Shown here: in pieces, positions 35,979 through 45,370 of the stretch
How positions within the stretch are numbered: the stretch's first letter is position 1
Layout: each line of letters opens with the position of its first letter
Source of the DNA: Aestuariirhabdus litorea
GTDB taxonomy: Bacteria; Pseudomonadota; Gammaproteobacteria; Pseudomonadales; Aestuariirhabdaceae
Direction of reading: 5' to 3'
Assembly (NCBI RefSeq): GCF_003864255.1
Contig: NZ_QWEZ01000002.1
Span: forward strand, 496,001-560,000
Length of the DNA: 64,000 nt
The notes under the pieces: model-generated
The model's database searches: none
The model's input: the letters and a program-made list of their open reading frames with translations, nothing else
What the model was told of the DNA's origin: nothing
Program-made: the position numbers and the translations under genes

Positions 35979-36105
35979 GTTCATAGCGGAAGGAGGGGCT
36001 CCTATAGGCTTTGTGAATGAGGGGTTATTTTCCTAACCCCATGCCCCCGCCCGTAGACAGCCGGTACAATTTGCTCATCACTGATGACCTGTGCCGGAGG
36101 GCGAT

Positions 36106-37359
36106 ATGTATTTCAAATTTAACGAGCAGACCGAGCAGTTAAAAGCCCGCTTGCAGAACTTTATGGATGACCACGTTGTGCCCCGGATTGGCCAGTGGCA
36201 CGAAGAGGTTGAGCAGCAGGGTATCTATCCGCCCAGTTTTATGGAGGATCTCAAGGCGCTGGCTCGTAGCGAGGGGTTGTGGAATCTGTTTCTGCCCGGG
36301 CTGCGGGAGGATGAGCCAGGGACTCGGTTGAGCAACCTGGAGTACGCCCCCCTGGCTGAGATTATGGGGCGTGTCCCCTGGTCTTCCGAAGTGTTCAACT
36401 GTAATGCTCCCGACACCGGCAACATGGAGCTGCTCCATATGTTTGCCAATGAGGAGCAGCGGGAGTCCTGGTTGAAGCCCCTGATGGAGGGGAGTATCCG
36501 TTCCGCGTTTGCCATGACCGAGCCGGATGTAGCCTCCTCGGACGCGACCAATATCCAGACCCTGATCCAGCGCGATGGCGACCATTATGTGATTAACGGT
36601 CGCAAGTGGTTTATCACCGGTGCGGCACACCCCAACTGCAAACTGCTGATCGTCATGGGGCAGACTAACCCCGAGGCAGAGGTGCACCAGCGCCAGAGCA
36701 TGGTGCTGGTGCCGATCGATACCGACGGCGTCGAGATTGAACGTAACATCACGGTGATGAATCACCACTCGCCTGAGGGGCATTGTGAAATCCTGTTCCG
36801 CAATGTGCGGGTGCCGGTAAGCAACTTGCTGGGTAGTGAGGGGAGCGGTTTTGCCCTTGCCCAGGCTCGCCTCGGCCCTGGCCGCATTCATCACTGCATG
36901 CGCACCATCGGCATGGCAGAGTTGGCCCTGGAGCTGATGAGCGATCGGGTGCAAGAGCGCAAGGCCTTTGGTCGCTACCTGCACGAGCACGGAACGGTGG
37001 CCGAGTGGATTGCGCTCTCGCGTATGGAGATCGACCAGACTCGCCTGCTTGTGTTGCGTGCTGCCTGGATGATGGATGAGGTGGGGGCCAAGGCGGCTCG
37101 CAAGGAGATCGGTATGATCAAGGTGGCGGCGGGGCGCATGCTGACACAGGTCGCCAATCGGGCGATACAGGCCTTCGGGGCTATGGGGTTGAGCCCGGAC
37201 ACGCCTCTGGCCAATATCTGGTCGGGCGGTCGTATGTTGCAGTTTGCGGATGGTCCCGATGAGGTTCACCTGCGCAGCCTGGCGCGCATGGAGCTGAAGG
37301 ATCGGGCGGCCCGTCGGGGTGACTCAGCACGCTACATGACGCTGCCTGAGCGGCGCTAA
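36106..37359 (+). CDS. Acyl-CoA dehydrogenase (ACAD10/11-like)
   Basis: 417 residues from ATG 36106, with GGAGG six bases upstream. Acyl-CoA dehydrogenase fold: [18 protein letters not shown] and [10 protein letters not shown] in the FAD/acyl region, [17 protein letters not shown], and the C-terminal [18 protein letters not shown] plus [16 protein letters not shown], whose GPDEVH pattern resembles ACAD10/11-type enzymes. It would oxidise a fatty or branched acyl-CoA, passing electrons to ETF. A nearby mutM gene is unrelated in function, so no operon partner is seen. Confidence 0.9.
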   Translation: MYFKFNEQTEQLKARLQNFMDDHVVPRIGQWHEEVEQQGIYPPSFMEDLKALARSEGLWNLFLPGLREDEPGTRLSNLEYAPLAEIMGRVPWSSEVFNCNAPDTGNMELLHMFANEEQRESWLKPLMEGSIRSAFAMTEPDVASSDATNIQTLIQRDGDHYVINGRKWFITGAAHPNCKLLIVMGQTNPEAEVHQRQSMVLVPIDTDGVEIERNITVMNHHSPEGHCEILFRNVRVPVSNLLGSEGSGFALAQARLGPGRIHHCMRTIGMAELALELMSDRVQERKAFGRYLHEHGTVAEWIALSRMEIDQTRLLVLRAAWMMDEVGAKAARKEIGMIKVAAGRMLTQVANRAIQAFGAMGLSPDTPLANIWSGGRMLQFADGPDEVHLRSLARMELKDRAARRGDSARYMTLPERR

Positions 37360-37418
37360 GCGCTGGTGACTCCGGCCCTGGATTTGGTACGCTGGGGCCA
37401 TTACACAGGAGTCGCCGG

Positions 37419-38234
37419 ATGCCCGAATTACCCGAAGTTGAAACCACCCGTCGCGGCATTGCCCCCTATCTGGAGGGGGCAGAGGTGGAGGCGTTCGAGG
37501 TGCGTGAGCCACGCCTTCGCTGGCCGGTAGAGGCGGCCATTGCTGGTCGCATCCAGGGGCAAAGGGTAGAGCGGGTGGAGCGTCGGGGCAAATACCTGCT
37601 GGTCCAGTTTGCCGAGGGGACCCTGCTGATCCACCTGGGGATGTCGGGTAGCCTGCGGGTATTGATGCGGGATACACCCCCCGGTAAGCACGACCACGTG
37701 GATATCTGCCTGAAAGACGGCCACCGCATCCGTTTTTGTGACCCTCGCCGTTTCGGCGCCATGGTGTGGACTGAGTCGCCAGCCAGTCAACACCGGTTAC
37801 TGGCCTCCCTTGGGCCGGAGCCCCTGGGGTCGGAGTTCGATGGGGACTACCTCTACAGACGCAGCCGCGGTCGGCGCAGCCCCATAAAAAGCTGGCTGAT
37901 GGATAGCCACGTGGTGGTCGGCGTAGGCAATATTTACGCTAACGAGGCGCTGTTTCAGGCGGGTATCGACCCCCGACGAGCAGCCGGCCGGGTCTCCCGC
38001 CAGCGCATGCGGTTACTGGCTACCGCGGTAAGGGAGGTGTTGGCGTCGGCGATCGAGCAGGGGGGTACCACCCTCAGGGATTTCGTTGGCGGGGATGGCA
38101 AGCCAGGCTATTTCAGCCAGCAACTCCATGTTTACGGGCGCGGGGGGCAACCCTGTACCCGCTGTGGTGAGGCGCTGGTGGGTGTTCAGCTGGCCCAGCG
38201 CAGCACCGTATACTGTCGGTACTGCCAACGTTAG
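37419..38234 (+). CDS. mutM: Formamidopyrimidine-DNA glycosylase
   Basis: 271 residues, the family length. It begins [13 protein letters not shown], with the catalytic Pro2 and Glu3. Lys57-type segment [24 protein letters not shown], and [15 protein letters not shown] follow. At the end sits a complete zinc finger, CTRCG...[12 protein letters not shown]. It removes 8-oxoguanine and other oxidised purines and nicks the strand. Confidence 0.96.
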   Translation: MPELPEVETTRRGIAPYLEGAEVEAFEVREPRLRWPVEAAIAGRIQGQRVERVERRGKYLLVQFAEGTLLIHLGMSGSLRVLMRDTPPGKHDHVDICLKDGHRIRFCDPRRFGAMVWTESPASQHRLLASLGPEPLGSEFDGDYLYRRSRGRRSPIKSWLMDSHVVVGVGNIYANEALFQAGIDPRRAAGRVSRQRMRLLATAVREVLASAIEQGGTTLRDFVGGDGKPGYFSQQLHVYGRGGQPCTRCGEALVGVQLAQRSTVYCRYCQR

Positions 38235-38310
38235 TGCGGCAGCACCCCTAACAACAATAAACCCTAATAAAGGGGGCCCAGGAGCCCCGTGACGATTCAG
38301 GTAACAGTCG

Positions 38311-38937
38311 ATGAGCAGTAACTATTACCCCCGCAGCCCCTTCGCCGAGTGGGCTGGCAATACCGTCCTTAAAACCCTCGGTTGGCGAATTGACGGCGAA
38401 CTTCCAACCCTGCCCAAATACGTGGCGGTGGTGGGCTACCACACCTCCAACTGGGACTTTGTGATTCTGATCGCTGCCAAGCTGGTAATGCGCCTGCGGG
38501 CTCGCTGGTTTGGCAAGCACAGCCTGTTTAAATGGCCTTTGATGGGTCGCCTGTTCAGGGCCTGGGGAGGGATTGCCATCAAACGCCATCGATCCCACGG
38601 GGTGGTAGAGCAGGCGGTGGAGGCGTTCGATCGGCATTCCCACTTTGTGCTGGGACTATCCCCGGAAGGGACGCGCTCCTTGACTCGGGGGTGGAAGGCG
38701 GGTTTTTACCACATTGCCCGTGGGGCCCAGGTTCCTATTCTGCCAGTAGCGCTGGATTTTGAGCGCAAACGCATTGTGGTGGGCGAGGCGAGGATGCCGG
38801 CACAGACCTATAGGCAGGAGCTGGAGCGGCAGCTGCGTTTTTATAACCAGTTTCCCCCACGCTACCCGGAGCGGGCCTGGCGGGGGGAGGAGGAAGCACC
38901 CACCAGCTCACAAAAGCGAACGCTGACCGGGTGTTAA
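38311..38937 (+). CDS. 1-acyl-glycerol-3-phosphate acyltransferase-like protein (PlsC family)
   Basis: 208 residues. The acyltransferase motif HxxxxD is seen as HTSNWD near residue 47, the second block as FGKHSLFKWP, and the phosphate-binding block as SPEGTRSLTRGWKAGFYHIA (~ residue 118-135). Family members transfer an acyl chain to lysophospholipids. At ~208 residues it is shorter than PlsC and matches a widespread small branch of unknown exact substrate. No convincing transmembrane helix is seen. Confidence 0.85.
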   Translation: MSSNYYPRSPFAEWAGNTVLKTLGWRIDGELPTLPKYVAVVGYHTSNWDFVILIAAKLVMRLRARWFGKHSLFKWPLMGRLFRAWGGIAIKRHRSHGVVEQAVEAFDRHSHFVLGLSPEGTRSLTRGWKAGFYHIARGAQVPILPVALDFERKRIVVGEARMPAQTYRQELERQLRFYNQFPPRYPERAWRGEEEAPTSSQKRTLTGC

Positions 38938-39017
38938 CGAGCATTGTTGTAGAACTTTGTTATAGTTAGTACTCGACCGGGCAACCCCGGTAAGACGGAC
39001 AGCTGGAGGGAACGGAG

Positions 39018-39335
39018 ATGCGAGGTTTAAGATCAAAGGCAGTGGCGTGGATGACCGTCCTGCTGACCACCACCGTACTGGCAATGCCTGCCAGGGCTGC
39101 GGTTGATGACCGGGCCGCGAATGAAAAAGACTTGAAAGCCTATCGAATGGCCGCTGAAGTGGTGGTACGTCCGGTGTCGTTTGGCCTGCTGGTGCTGGGC
39201 TCAGCCGCCTTTGTGCTGACCCTGCCGTTCTCGGCGCTCGGAGGCAATGTGGGTGAAGCGGCCGACAGTCTGGTGGTGGGCCCCTTCGATGCCACTTTCA
39301 GGCGCTGCCTGGGATGCACCGAACGGGAGTTTTGA
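39018..39335 (+). CDS. Small secreted/membrane protein, function unknown
   Basis: 105 residues preceded by GGAGGGAACGGAG. Signal peptide (~1-28, ending ARAA), one further hydrophobic segment (VSFGLLVLGSAAFVLTLPFSAL), and a C-terminal RRCLGCTEREF. Similar short proteins are scattered in pseudomonads and relatives, sometimes vaguely named as multidrug transporters. I do not recognise a function. Confidence 0.65.
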   Translation: MRGLRSKAVAWMTVLLTTTVLAMPARAAVDDRAANEKDLKAYRMAAEVVVRPVSFGLLVLGSAAFVLTLPFSALGGNVGEAADSLVVGPFDATFRRCLGCTEREF

Positions 39336-39386
39336 GGGTCCTGTGCGATGGGGTGAAGTGATGGCTTCACCTCCACCGCAACCCGC

Positions 39387-40198
<812 letters not shown>

Positions 40199-40284
40199 TT
40201 AGCCCGAATAGGGTTCAAAGGATGGGGATGGTAGCCCAAACACCGCTCCGGTACAAACTCCATACCCCTTGAACTCGCCGGGGC

Positions 40285-41889
40285 TCAGCCCGGCGGGCGG
40301 TCGCCCAGCTGTTTGGCCAGGGCGGTGGCCTGTTTGCAAGCCAGCCCGTAGATGGAGAGCTGAGGGTTGGCACCGATGCTGGTGGGGAAGGCAGAGCCAT
40401 CAAAAACACTGAGGTTTTCCAGTTGGTGGTGACGCCCCAGTGAGTCGATAACGGAGTTATTGGGATCCCGCCCCATCATGCAGCCCCCCATCACATGGGC
40501 ACTACCCACCATCATGCGATAGGCCTGCATGGGCAGGCGGTCAATCTGCTCGCGTACCTTGCTGAGTGAGTCGAAGTACTGGCTGTCCTGATGACTGGGG
40601 CGCACCCGCTGGGCGCCGGCGGCAAACTGGATCTCCGCCATGCTGTGGAGTGAGCGCCTGAGGCCGTCCCACAGGTAGTCGGTGAGGGGGTAGTCGAGCA
40701 CCGGTGTGCCATCGTTGCGCAACTGCACGTTACCCCCCTGGCTGAGAGGGTGAAAGCCGTCCCGCATCAGTGCCAGCATTACATGGGTATTGGGCAGGGC
40801 CTCCATCACCTGGTGCAGCGAGTCGCCGGTGGTTTTGAACAGGGCCGCGGTTAGTGCCGGTTGCAGGGGAGGCACTTCGAGCTTGTAGGAGAGGGGGCCG
40901 GTGACGCCTTGATCCCACTGGAAGTGGTCCGAATAGACCGATTGGGGAGCGCCGTAATAGCCCTCCACCGGGTCGGGCATCTGCGCATAGCTGAAGGAGA
41001 CCGGGTGCAGGAAGGTGCGCCTGCCGAGCAGGCTACTGGGATTGGGAACATTGGAGCGGATCAGTAACGCGGGGCTGCCGATGGCGCCGGCGGCGAGCAG
41101 GAAGTGGCGGGCCCGAATGCGCAGGGTGACGCCAGTGGGCTTGGCGCAGCGACTGTCCATCGCCGAGCAGACCAGCTCGGTGACCCGCTCTCCCTCCCAG
41201 CGCAGGTATTGTGCCCGTGCCAGGTAAAGCAGTTCCGCTCCCTGCTCAAGGGCCGCGGGTATGGTGGTTACCAGCATCGACTGCTTGGCGTTGGTGGGAC
41301 AGCCGGTACCACAATAGCCGAGATTCCAGCAGCCACGCACATTACGCGGGATGATCGCGCTGCTGTAATTCAGTGCTTCGCAGCCTCGGCGCAGCAGGTC
41401 GTTGTTCTCATTGGGCGGCATCGCCCACTGCTCGATACCCAGCCGCTGCTCCATGCGCTCGAACCAGGGGGCCATGGCCTCCGGCTCGAAGCCGTCGATA
41501 CCGTAGTGGTCGCGCCAGTGCTCCAGGGTCGGGGCTGGAGTACGAAAACTGGAGGTCCAGTTGACGACGGTGGTGCCGCCCACCGCTCGCCCCTGCAGGA
41601 TGGTGATGCCGCCATCCTTGGTGGTTCTTGCACTGCCTTCCTGGTACAGGTCGGCGTAGGCGGTCTGCTCATCCATGTTGAAATCGTTGGAGGAGCGCAG
41701 CAGCCCCTCCTCCACGATCAGCACCCGCAGCCCGGCCCTGGCCAGAATCTCGGCGCTGGTCCCGCCTCCGGCTCCGCTGCCGATGATCACCACATCGGTT
41801 TCAAAGCTGTGGTCCTGCTCAAAAAGGGCACCCTTGTGCACCTTCCAGCCCGACTCGATACCGCGGCGGATAGGGTCATCAATCGCCAT
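40285..41889 (-). CDS. GMC-family FAD-dependent alcohol dehydrogenase/oxidoreductase
   Basis: 534 residues. The FAD Rossmann motif VVIIGSGAGGGTSAEILARAG is near residue 33 with a following acidic end (VLIVEEG). Further GMC features are GRAVGGTTVVNW, PTNAKQSMLVTT, LLAAGAIGSPALLIRS and the C-terminal SAHVMGGCMMG and SVFDGSAFPTSIGANPQLSIYGLA, which hold the catalytic His/Asn area. It oxidises an alcohol to an aldehyde using bound FAD. It is followed upstream by a Tat-exported small partner and an aldehyde dehydrogenase, so the substrate is probably a long-chain or aromatic alcohol (inference). Confidence 0.9.
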   Translation of the reverse strand: MAIDDPIRRGIESGWKVHKGALFEQDHSFETDVVIIGSGAGGGTSAEILARAGLRVLIVEEGLLRSSNDFNMDEQTAYADLYQEGSARTTKDGGITILQGRAVGGTTVVNWTSSFRTPAPTLEHWRDHYGIDGFEPEAMAPWFERMEQRLGIEQWAMPPNENNDLLRRGCEALNYSSAIIPRNVRGCWNLGYCGTGCPTNAKQSMLVTTIPAALEQGAELLYLARAQYLRWEGERVTELVCSAMDSRCAKPTGVTLRIRARHFLLAAGAIGSPALLIRSNVPNPSSLLGRRTFLHPVSFSYAQMPDPVEGYYGAPQSVYSDHFQWDQGVTGPLSYKLEVPPLQPALTAALFKTTGDSLHQVMEALPNTHVMLALMRDGFHPLSQGGNVQLRNDGTPVLDYPLTDYLWDGLRRSLHSMAEIQFAAGAQRVRPSHQDSQYFDSLSKVREQIDRLPMQAYRMMVGSAHVMGGCMMGRDPNNSVIDSLGRHHQLENLSVFDGSAFPTSIGANPQLSIYGLACKQATALAKQLGDRPPG

Positions 41890-41932
41890 GGTCGATCTCC
41901 CGTAAATAGTGGTTGTGCGTATGGTAGTTCGG

Positions 41933-42523
41933 TTAGTAGTGGTTCGGTGAGGTGATCAGCTGGTCCTGGTAGGGTGGGCCGGGGTAGCCCACGGCGGGCC
42001 AACTGTCGGGCACCAGATACCAGGCCATCACCATCAGCTGCATCAACTGGCTGTAGCCCATGCGCAAGGTGGCCAGTGAGCTGTCCCGCCAGCGCAGCAG
42101 GAAGGCGTTAAGCTGTTCATCACTGGCCGACGACCAGCCCCCCCAGACGCCGGTCAGCAGGCCCCGAGTGGCACTGCTGTGCAGAAGGTCCAGCAGTTGC
42201 GTCAGCTGTTCCTGCAGCGCCGGTGAAATATGGGCAATAAAGCGGTCCAGCGAGGTGATTGCCTCCGCCAGCTGGCGGTCGCGCCGGGCGGATTCCGGGG
42301 CGAGGCTGCTGCCCAGCACCACTGGGTAGAGTGCCGCAAAAAAAGCCTGGTCCTCGGCCCTCAATCGTTGCAACCCTGTGGCGGCCGGAGGTTGTCGGGA
42401 GCAGCCCCCGAGACTGGCCAGGGTGCCCGATCCGGCCAGCAGCAGGGTACCGAGCAGACCGCTGCGCAAAAGCCGGCGGCGACTCGGGTCGGTGGCTTGC
42501 CCATCGCGCATAAAGGGGGTCAT
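41933..42523 (-). CDS. Tat-signal protein resembling gluconate 2-dehydrogenase subunit 3
   Basis: 196 residues with GGAGGG six bases before ATG. The leader DPSRRRLLRSGLLGTLLLAG carries the twin-arginine motif. The mature part is helical (FFAALYPVVLGSSLAPES, LDRFIAHISPALQEQLTQLLDLL) and ends with a Pro/Tyr-rich tail (GYPGPPYQDQ). Subunit 3 proteins accompany GMC dehydrogenases and ferry them through the Tat system, which would place the neighbouring GMC enzyme in the periplasm. The GMC protein itself lacks a leader. Confidence 0.75.
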   Translation of the reverse strand: MTPFMRDGQATDPSRRRLLRSGLLGTLLLAGSGTLASLGGCSRQPPAATGLQRLRAEDQAFFAALYPVVLGSSLAPESARRDRQLAEAITSLDRFIAHISPALQEQLTQLLDLLHSSATRGLLTGVWGGWSSASDEQLNAFLLRWRDSSLATLRMGYSQLMQLMVMAWYLVPDSWPAVGYPGPPYQDQLITSPNHY

Positions 42524-42535
42524 GGAGTACCCTCC

Positions 42536-43972
42536 CTATCGAATAAAGAGCTTATAAAGCAGTCGGTTAATCGGCTTGTTGTAGGGGGGGAAGATCATGC
42601 GCGCGGCGTTGAACTTCTGCTTGATAAACACCCCCTTGGCCTTGGAAAGGGTCTGGAAACCCTCTTTGCCATGGTAGTGACCCATGCCGGAGGGGCCGAT
42701 ACCGCCGAAAGGCATATCATCCACCGCCACATGGAACAGGGTCTCATTGATGCAGGCACCGCCGGAGTGGGTGTTTTCCATCACAAACTGTTGGCTCTGC
42801 TTGTCATAGCTGAAGTAATAGAGGGCCAGGGGGCGGGGGCGATCCTTCACATAATCCAGCGCCTGCTCAAGGGTGTCGTAAGGGACAATGGGCAGAATGG
42901 GGCCGAAGATCTCATCCTGCATCAGGGTCATTTCGTCGGTGGCTGCCTGCACAATCTGCAGTGGCATGCAGCGGCTGGCTTCATCGCCGTCGTCTCCCAG
43001 GGAGGTGACCCGCGCCCCCTTCTCGACCGCATCCTGCAGCCAGGCGTTAAGACGGGAGTGCTGGCGCTGGTTGATCACATGGGTGTAGTCGGGATTGCCC
43101 TTGAGACTGGGGAACATGCGAGTGAAGGCGGTACGATAGGCTTCAACGAAGGCCTCCTCCTTCTCCTTCGGCACCAGTACATAGTCAGGGGCGACGCAGG
43201 TCTGGCCTGCGTTGAAGGATTTGCCGAAGCAGATGCGCTCGGCAGCATCGGCCAGAGGGACATCCGGACCCACGATAGCGGGGGATTTACCGCCCAGCTC
43301 GAGGGTCACGGGAGTGAGGTTGTCGGCGGCGGCGCGCATGACGTGGCGGCCGACGCTGGTGGAGCCGGTAAACAGCAGATGGTCGAAGGGCAGCTCGCTG
43401 AAGCGGGCTCCTACCTCGGCTTCGCCATTGATCACTGCCACCTCCTCTTCGCTGAAGGCCGCCTCCACCAGCCGGGCGAACAGCTGCGCGGTGGCAGGGG
43501 TGTACTCGGACATTTTAACCATGGCGCGATTACCCGCTGCCAGGGCCGTGGTCAGGGGGCCGACCGCCAGGAACAGGGGGTAGTTCCAGGGCACTACAAT
43601 GCCCACCACCCCCAGAGGCTGGTAGACCACCTGGGCCTTGGCCGGCGCCAGGTGGGCACCGACGTGGCGCTTACTGGGTTTCATCCAGCGCTTGAGGTGT
43701 TTGATGGCGTAATTGACGCCCTGAATGCTGGGCATGATCTCCGCCAGCAGGGATTCGTCGCTGGAGCGGCCGCCAAAATCCTCGTTGATGGCTTCAATCA
43801 GCGTCTGCTGGTGGTCGAGGATCATCTGCTTCAGCTTTTTCAGGTCCGCGATGCGCTTATCCGCGGAGGGCATGGGAGCCTCACGGAACGCCTGCTGCTG
43901 ACGTTTGAACAGCGCTTGCATGCGCTCCATCTGTTGCTGTTGTTCGCCGATCTGTTTTAATTCGGTGGCCAT
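42536..43972 (-). CDS. Aldehyde dehydrogenase, coniferyl aldehyde dehydrogenase-like
   Basis: 478 residues. ALDH motifs: PWNYPLFLAVGPLTTALAAGN, FTGSTSVGRHVMRAAA, the catalytic Glu in VTLELGGKSPAIVG and the catalytic Cys in FNAGQTCVAPDYVLVP. A helical N-terminus (EQQQQMERMQALFKRQQQAF) and C-terminus (GMGHYHGKEGFQTLSKAKGVFI) match the coniferyl-aldehyde / membrane-associated ALDH branch. It would oxidise the aldehyde made by the GMC enzyme to an acid with NAD(P). It is divergent from a TetR regulator gene. Confidence 0.9.
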   Translation of the reverse strand: MATELKQIGEQQQQMERMQALFKRQQQAFREAPMPSADKRIADLKKLKQMILDHQQTLIEAINEDFGGRSSDESLLAEIMPSIQGVNYAIKHLKRWMKPSKRHVGAHLAPAKAQVVYQPLGVVGIVVPWNYPLFLAVGPLTTALAAGNRAMVKMSEYTPATAQLFARLVEAAFSEEEVAVINGEAEVGARFSELPFDHLLFTGSTSVGRHVMRAAADNLTPVTLELGGKSPAIVGPDVPLADAAERICFGKSFNAGQTCVAPDYVLVPKEKEEAFVEAYRTAFTRMFPSLKGNPDYTHVINQRQHSRLNAWLQDAVEKGARVTSLGDDGDEASRCMPLQIVQAATDEMTLMQDEIFGPILPIVPYDTLEQALDYVKDRPRPLALYYFSYDKQSQQFVMENTHSGGACINETLFHVAVDDMPFGGIGPSGMGHYHGKEGFQTLSKAKGVFIKQKFNAARMIFPPYNKPINRLLYKLFIR

Positions 43973-44058
43973 GGGGTGTCTCCGCGATCTGGGTCAGGTT
44001 GGAAGCGGTGTGACCGCTCCTCGGTGTTATGGTTGGTCAGATATTAGTCTGGTCAATC

Positions 44059-44074
44059 TAGAGTAATTGCTCTA
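44059..44074. promoter_or_regulatory. Palindrome in the ALDH/TetR divergent promoter
   Basis: TAGAGTAATTGCTCTA is a 16-base inverted repeat with five-base arms TAGAG / CTCTA. On the minus strand it lies directly before TTGACC, a likely -35 element of the aldehyde dehydrogenase gene. A TetR dimer bound here could block both promoters. Confidence 0.5.
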
Positions 44075-44108
44075 AAGTGTCAAACAGAACCTAACAGGTG
44101 AACTGCCG

Positions 44109-44771
44109 GTGGCCAAGCTAAAAACCCGTGATCGTATCCTCCATGCCAGCCTGGAACTCTTTAACGAGGTAGGGGAGCGTAACGTAACCACCAACCATAT
44201 CGCGGCGGACCTGGGCATCTCGCCGGGTAACCTCTATTACCATTTTCGTAACAAGCAGCAGATCATCTACGAGCTGTACCTCGGTTACGAGGCTGAGATC
44301 AAGCAGATCCTGAAGTTACCCGAGGGCCGTCCCCTGACCCTGGAGGATAAGCGGGGCTACCTGGAAAACATCTTTGAGGGGATCTGGCGCTTCCGCTTTT
44401 TCCACCGCGACCTCGAACACCTTCTCGATTGCGATCCGCAGCTACGTGCAGGCTACCGGGCGCTGGCCCAGCACTGCCTGGTGCAGGGCAGGGCGATCTA
44501 TCAGGGGCTGGTGGAGGCCGGATATCTCAAGGCCTCCCCCGAGGAGGTGGAGGCGCTGGCCTACAACAGCTGGATTATCATGACCTCCTGGGTGGGCTTT
44601 TTGCGAACCGTGGTACAGGAGGAGGGGGATCCGACCCTCACCTCCGACATGATCCGGCGGGGCATCTACCAGATCATGGCGCTGGAGAGGGTGTTTTTGA
44701 CGGAGTTTGCCCGTGAGCAGTTTCGCCCTATGGAGGAGGAGTTTTTCGCCCCGATAGGGGGGGAGCTCTAG
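44109..44771 (+). CDS. TetR/AcrR-family transcriptional regulator
   Basis: 220 residues from a GTG with AGGTGAAC upstream. The N-terminal HTH is clear (RILHASLELFNEVGERNVTTNHIAADLGISPGNLYYHFRNKQ, residues ~9-50). The rest is a helical ligand-binding domain. Divergent from the alcohol/aldehyde oxidation genes, it is likely their repressor, responding to an alcohol, aldehyde or acyl compound (inference from context). Its 3' end overlaps that of rsmD by four bases. Confidence 0.9.
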   Translation: MAKLKTRDRILHASLELFNEVGERNVTTNHIAADLGISPGNLYYHFRNKQQIIYELYLGYEAEIKQILKLPEGRPLTLEDKRGYLENIFEGIWRFRFFHRDLEHLLDCDPQLRAGYRALAQHCLVQGRAIYQGLVEAGYLKASPEEVEALAYNSWIIMTSWVGFLRTVVQEEGDPTLTSDMIRRGIYQIMALERVFLTEFAREQFRPMEEEFFAPIGGEL

Positions 44772-45370
44772 GGCTGTCGCTGGAACAGGCGGTAGCTCAC
44801 CTGGCCGGCACTCTTTTCACGGTAGAGGGTCCAGTTGGAGGGCAGGGACTCCAGGCTCAGCTCTTTTTCGCACTCTACATAGATGCGGGCCTCCTCCGCC
44901 AGCCATCCGTTGGCTTCCAGCAGCTCGCAGCAGCGGGCCAGCATCTGGCGTCGAAAGGGGGGGTCGAGGAAAACCAGGTCGAACCGCTCGGGGGCCGGCT
45001 GCGCCAGCTGCAGCAAGGCATCTCCCTGGATCACCCGGCCACGCTGGTCATTGAGGGTGGCCAGGTTGCAGCGCAACTGCTGGGCGACCCCCTGGTCGAA
45101 CTCCAGCAGGCAGGCCTGCGCTGCCCCCCGCGATAGCGCCTCCAGGGCCAGGGCCCCGGTGCCGCTAAAACAGTCGAGGCAGCGACTGCCTGGCACCCAG
45201 GGCGCCAGCCAGTTAAAGAGGGTTTCCCGCACCCGGTCAGGGGTGGGGCGCAGCCCCTCGCGATCGGCCACCGGCAGTTTTCGGCCCCGCCAGAGCCCGG
45301 CGATGAGGCGCACCTGGGAGGGGCGCCCTGGGGGTGCGGCCTTGCGCGGTGAGGGTTTCGGCTTTGCCAT
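44768..45370 (-). CDS. rsmD: 16S rRNA (guanine(966)-N2)-methyltransferase
   Basis: 200 residues. It starts with a basic region, then RLIAGLWRGRKLPVADREGLRPTPDRVRETLFNWL, the typical RsmD beginning, SAM motif LDCFSGTGALALEALSRGA and catalytic LVFLDPPF (NPPY-type). It methylates the 2-amino group of G966 in 16S rRNA. The ATG touches the stop codon of the upstream M16 peptidase gene. Confidence 0.95.
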   Translation of the reverse strand: MAKPKPSPRKAAPPGRPSQVRLIAGLWRGRKLPVADREGLRPTPDRVRETLFNWLAPWVPGSRCLDCFSGTGALALEALSRGAAQACLLEFDQGVAQQLRCNLATLNDQRGRVIQGDALLQLAQPAPERFDLVFLDPPFRRQMLARCCELLEANGWLAEEARIYVECEKELSLESLPSNWTLYREKSAGQVSYRLFQRQP

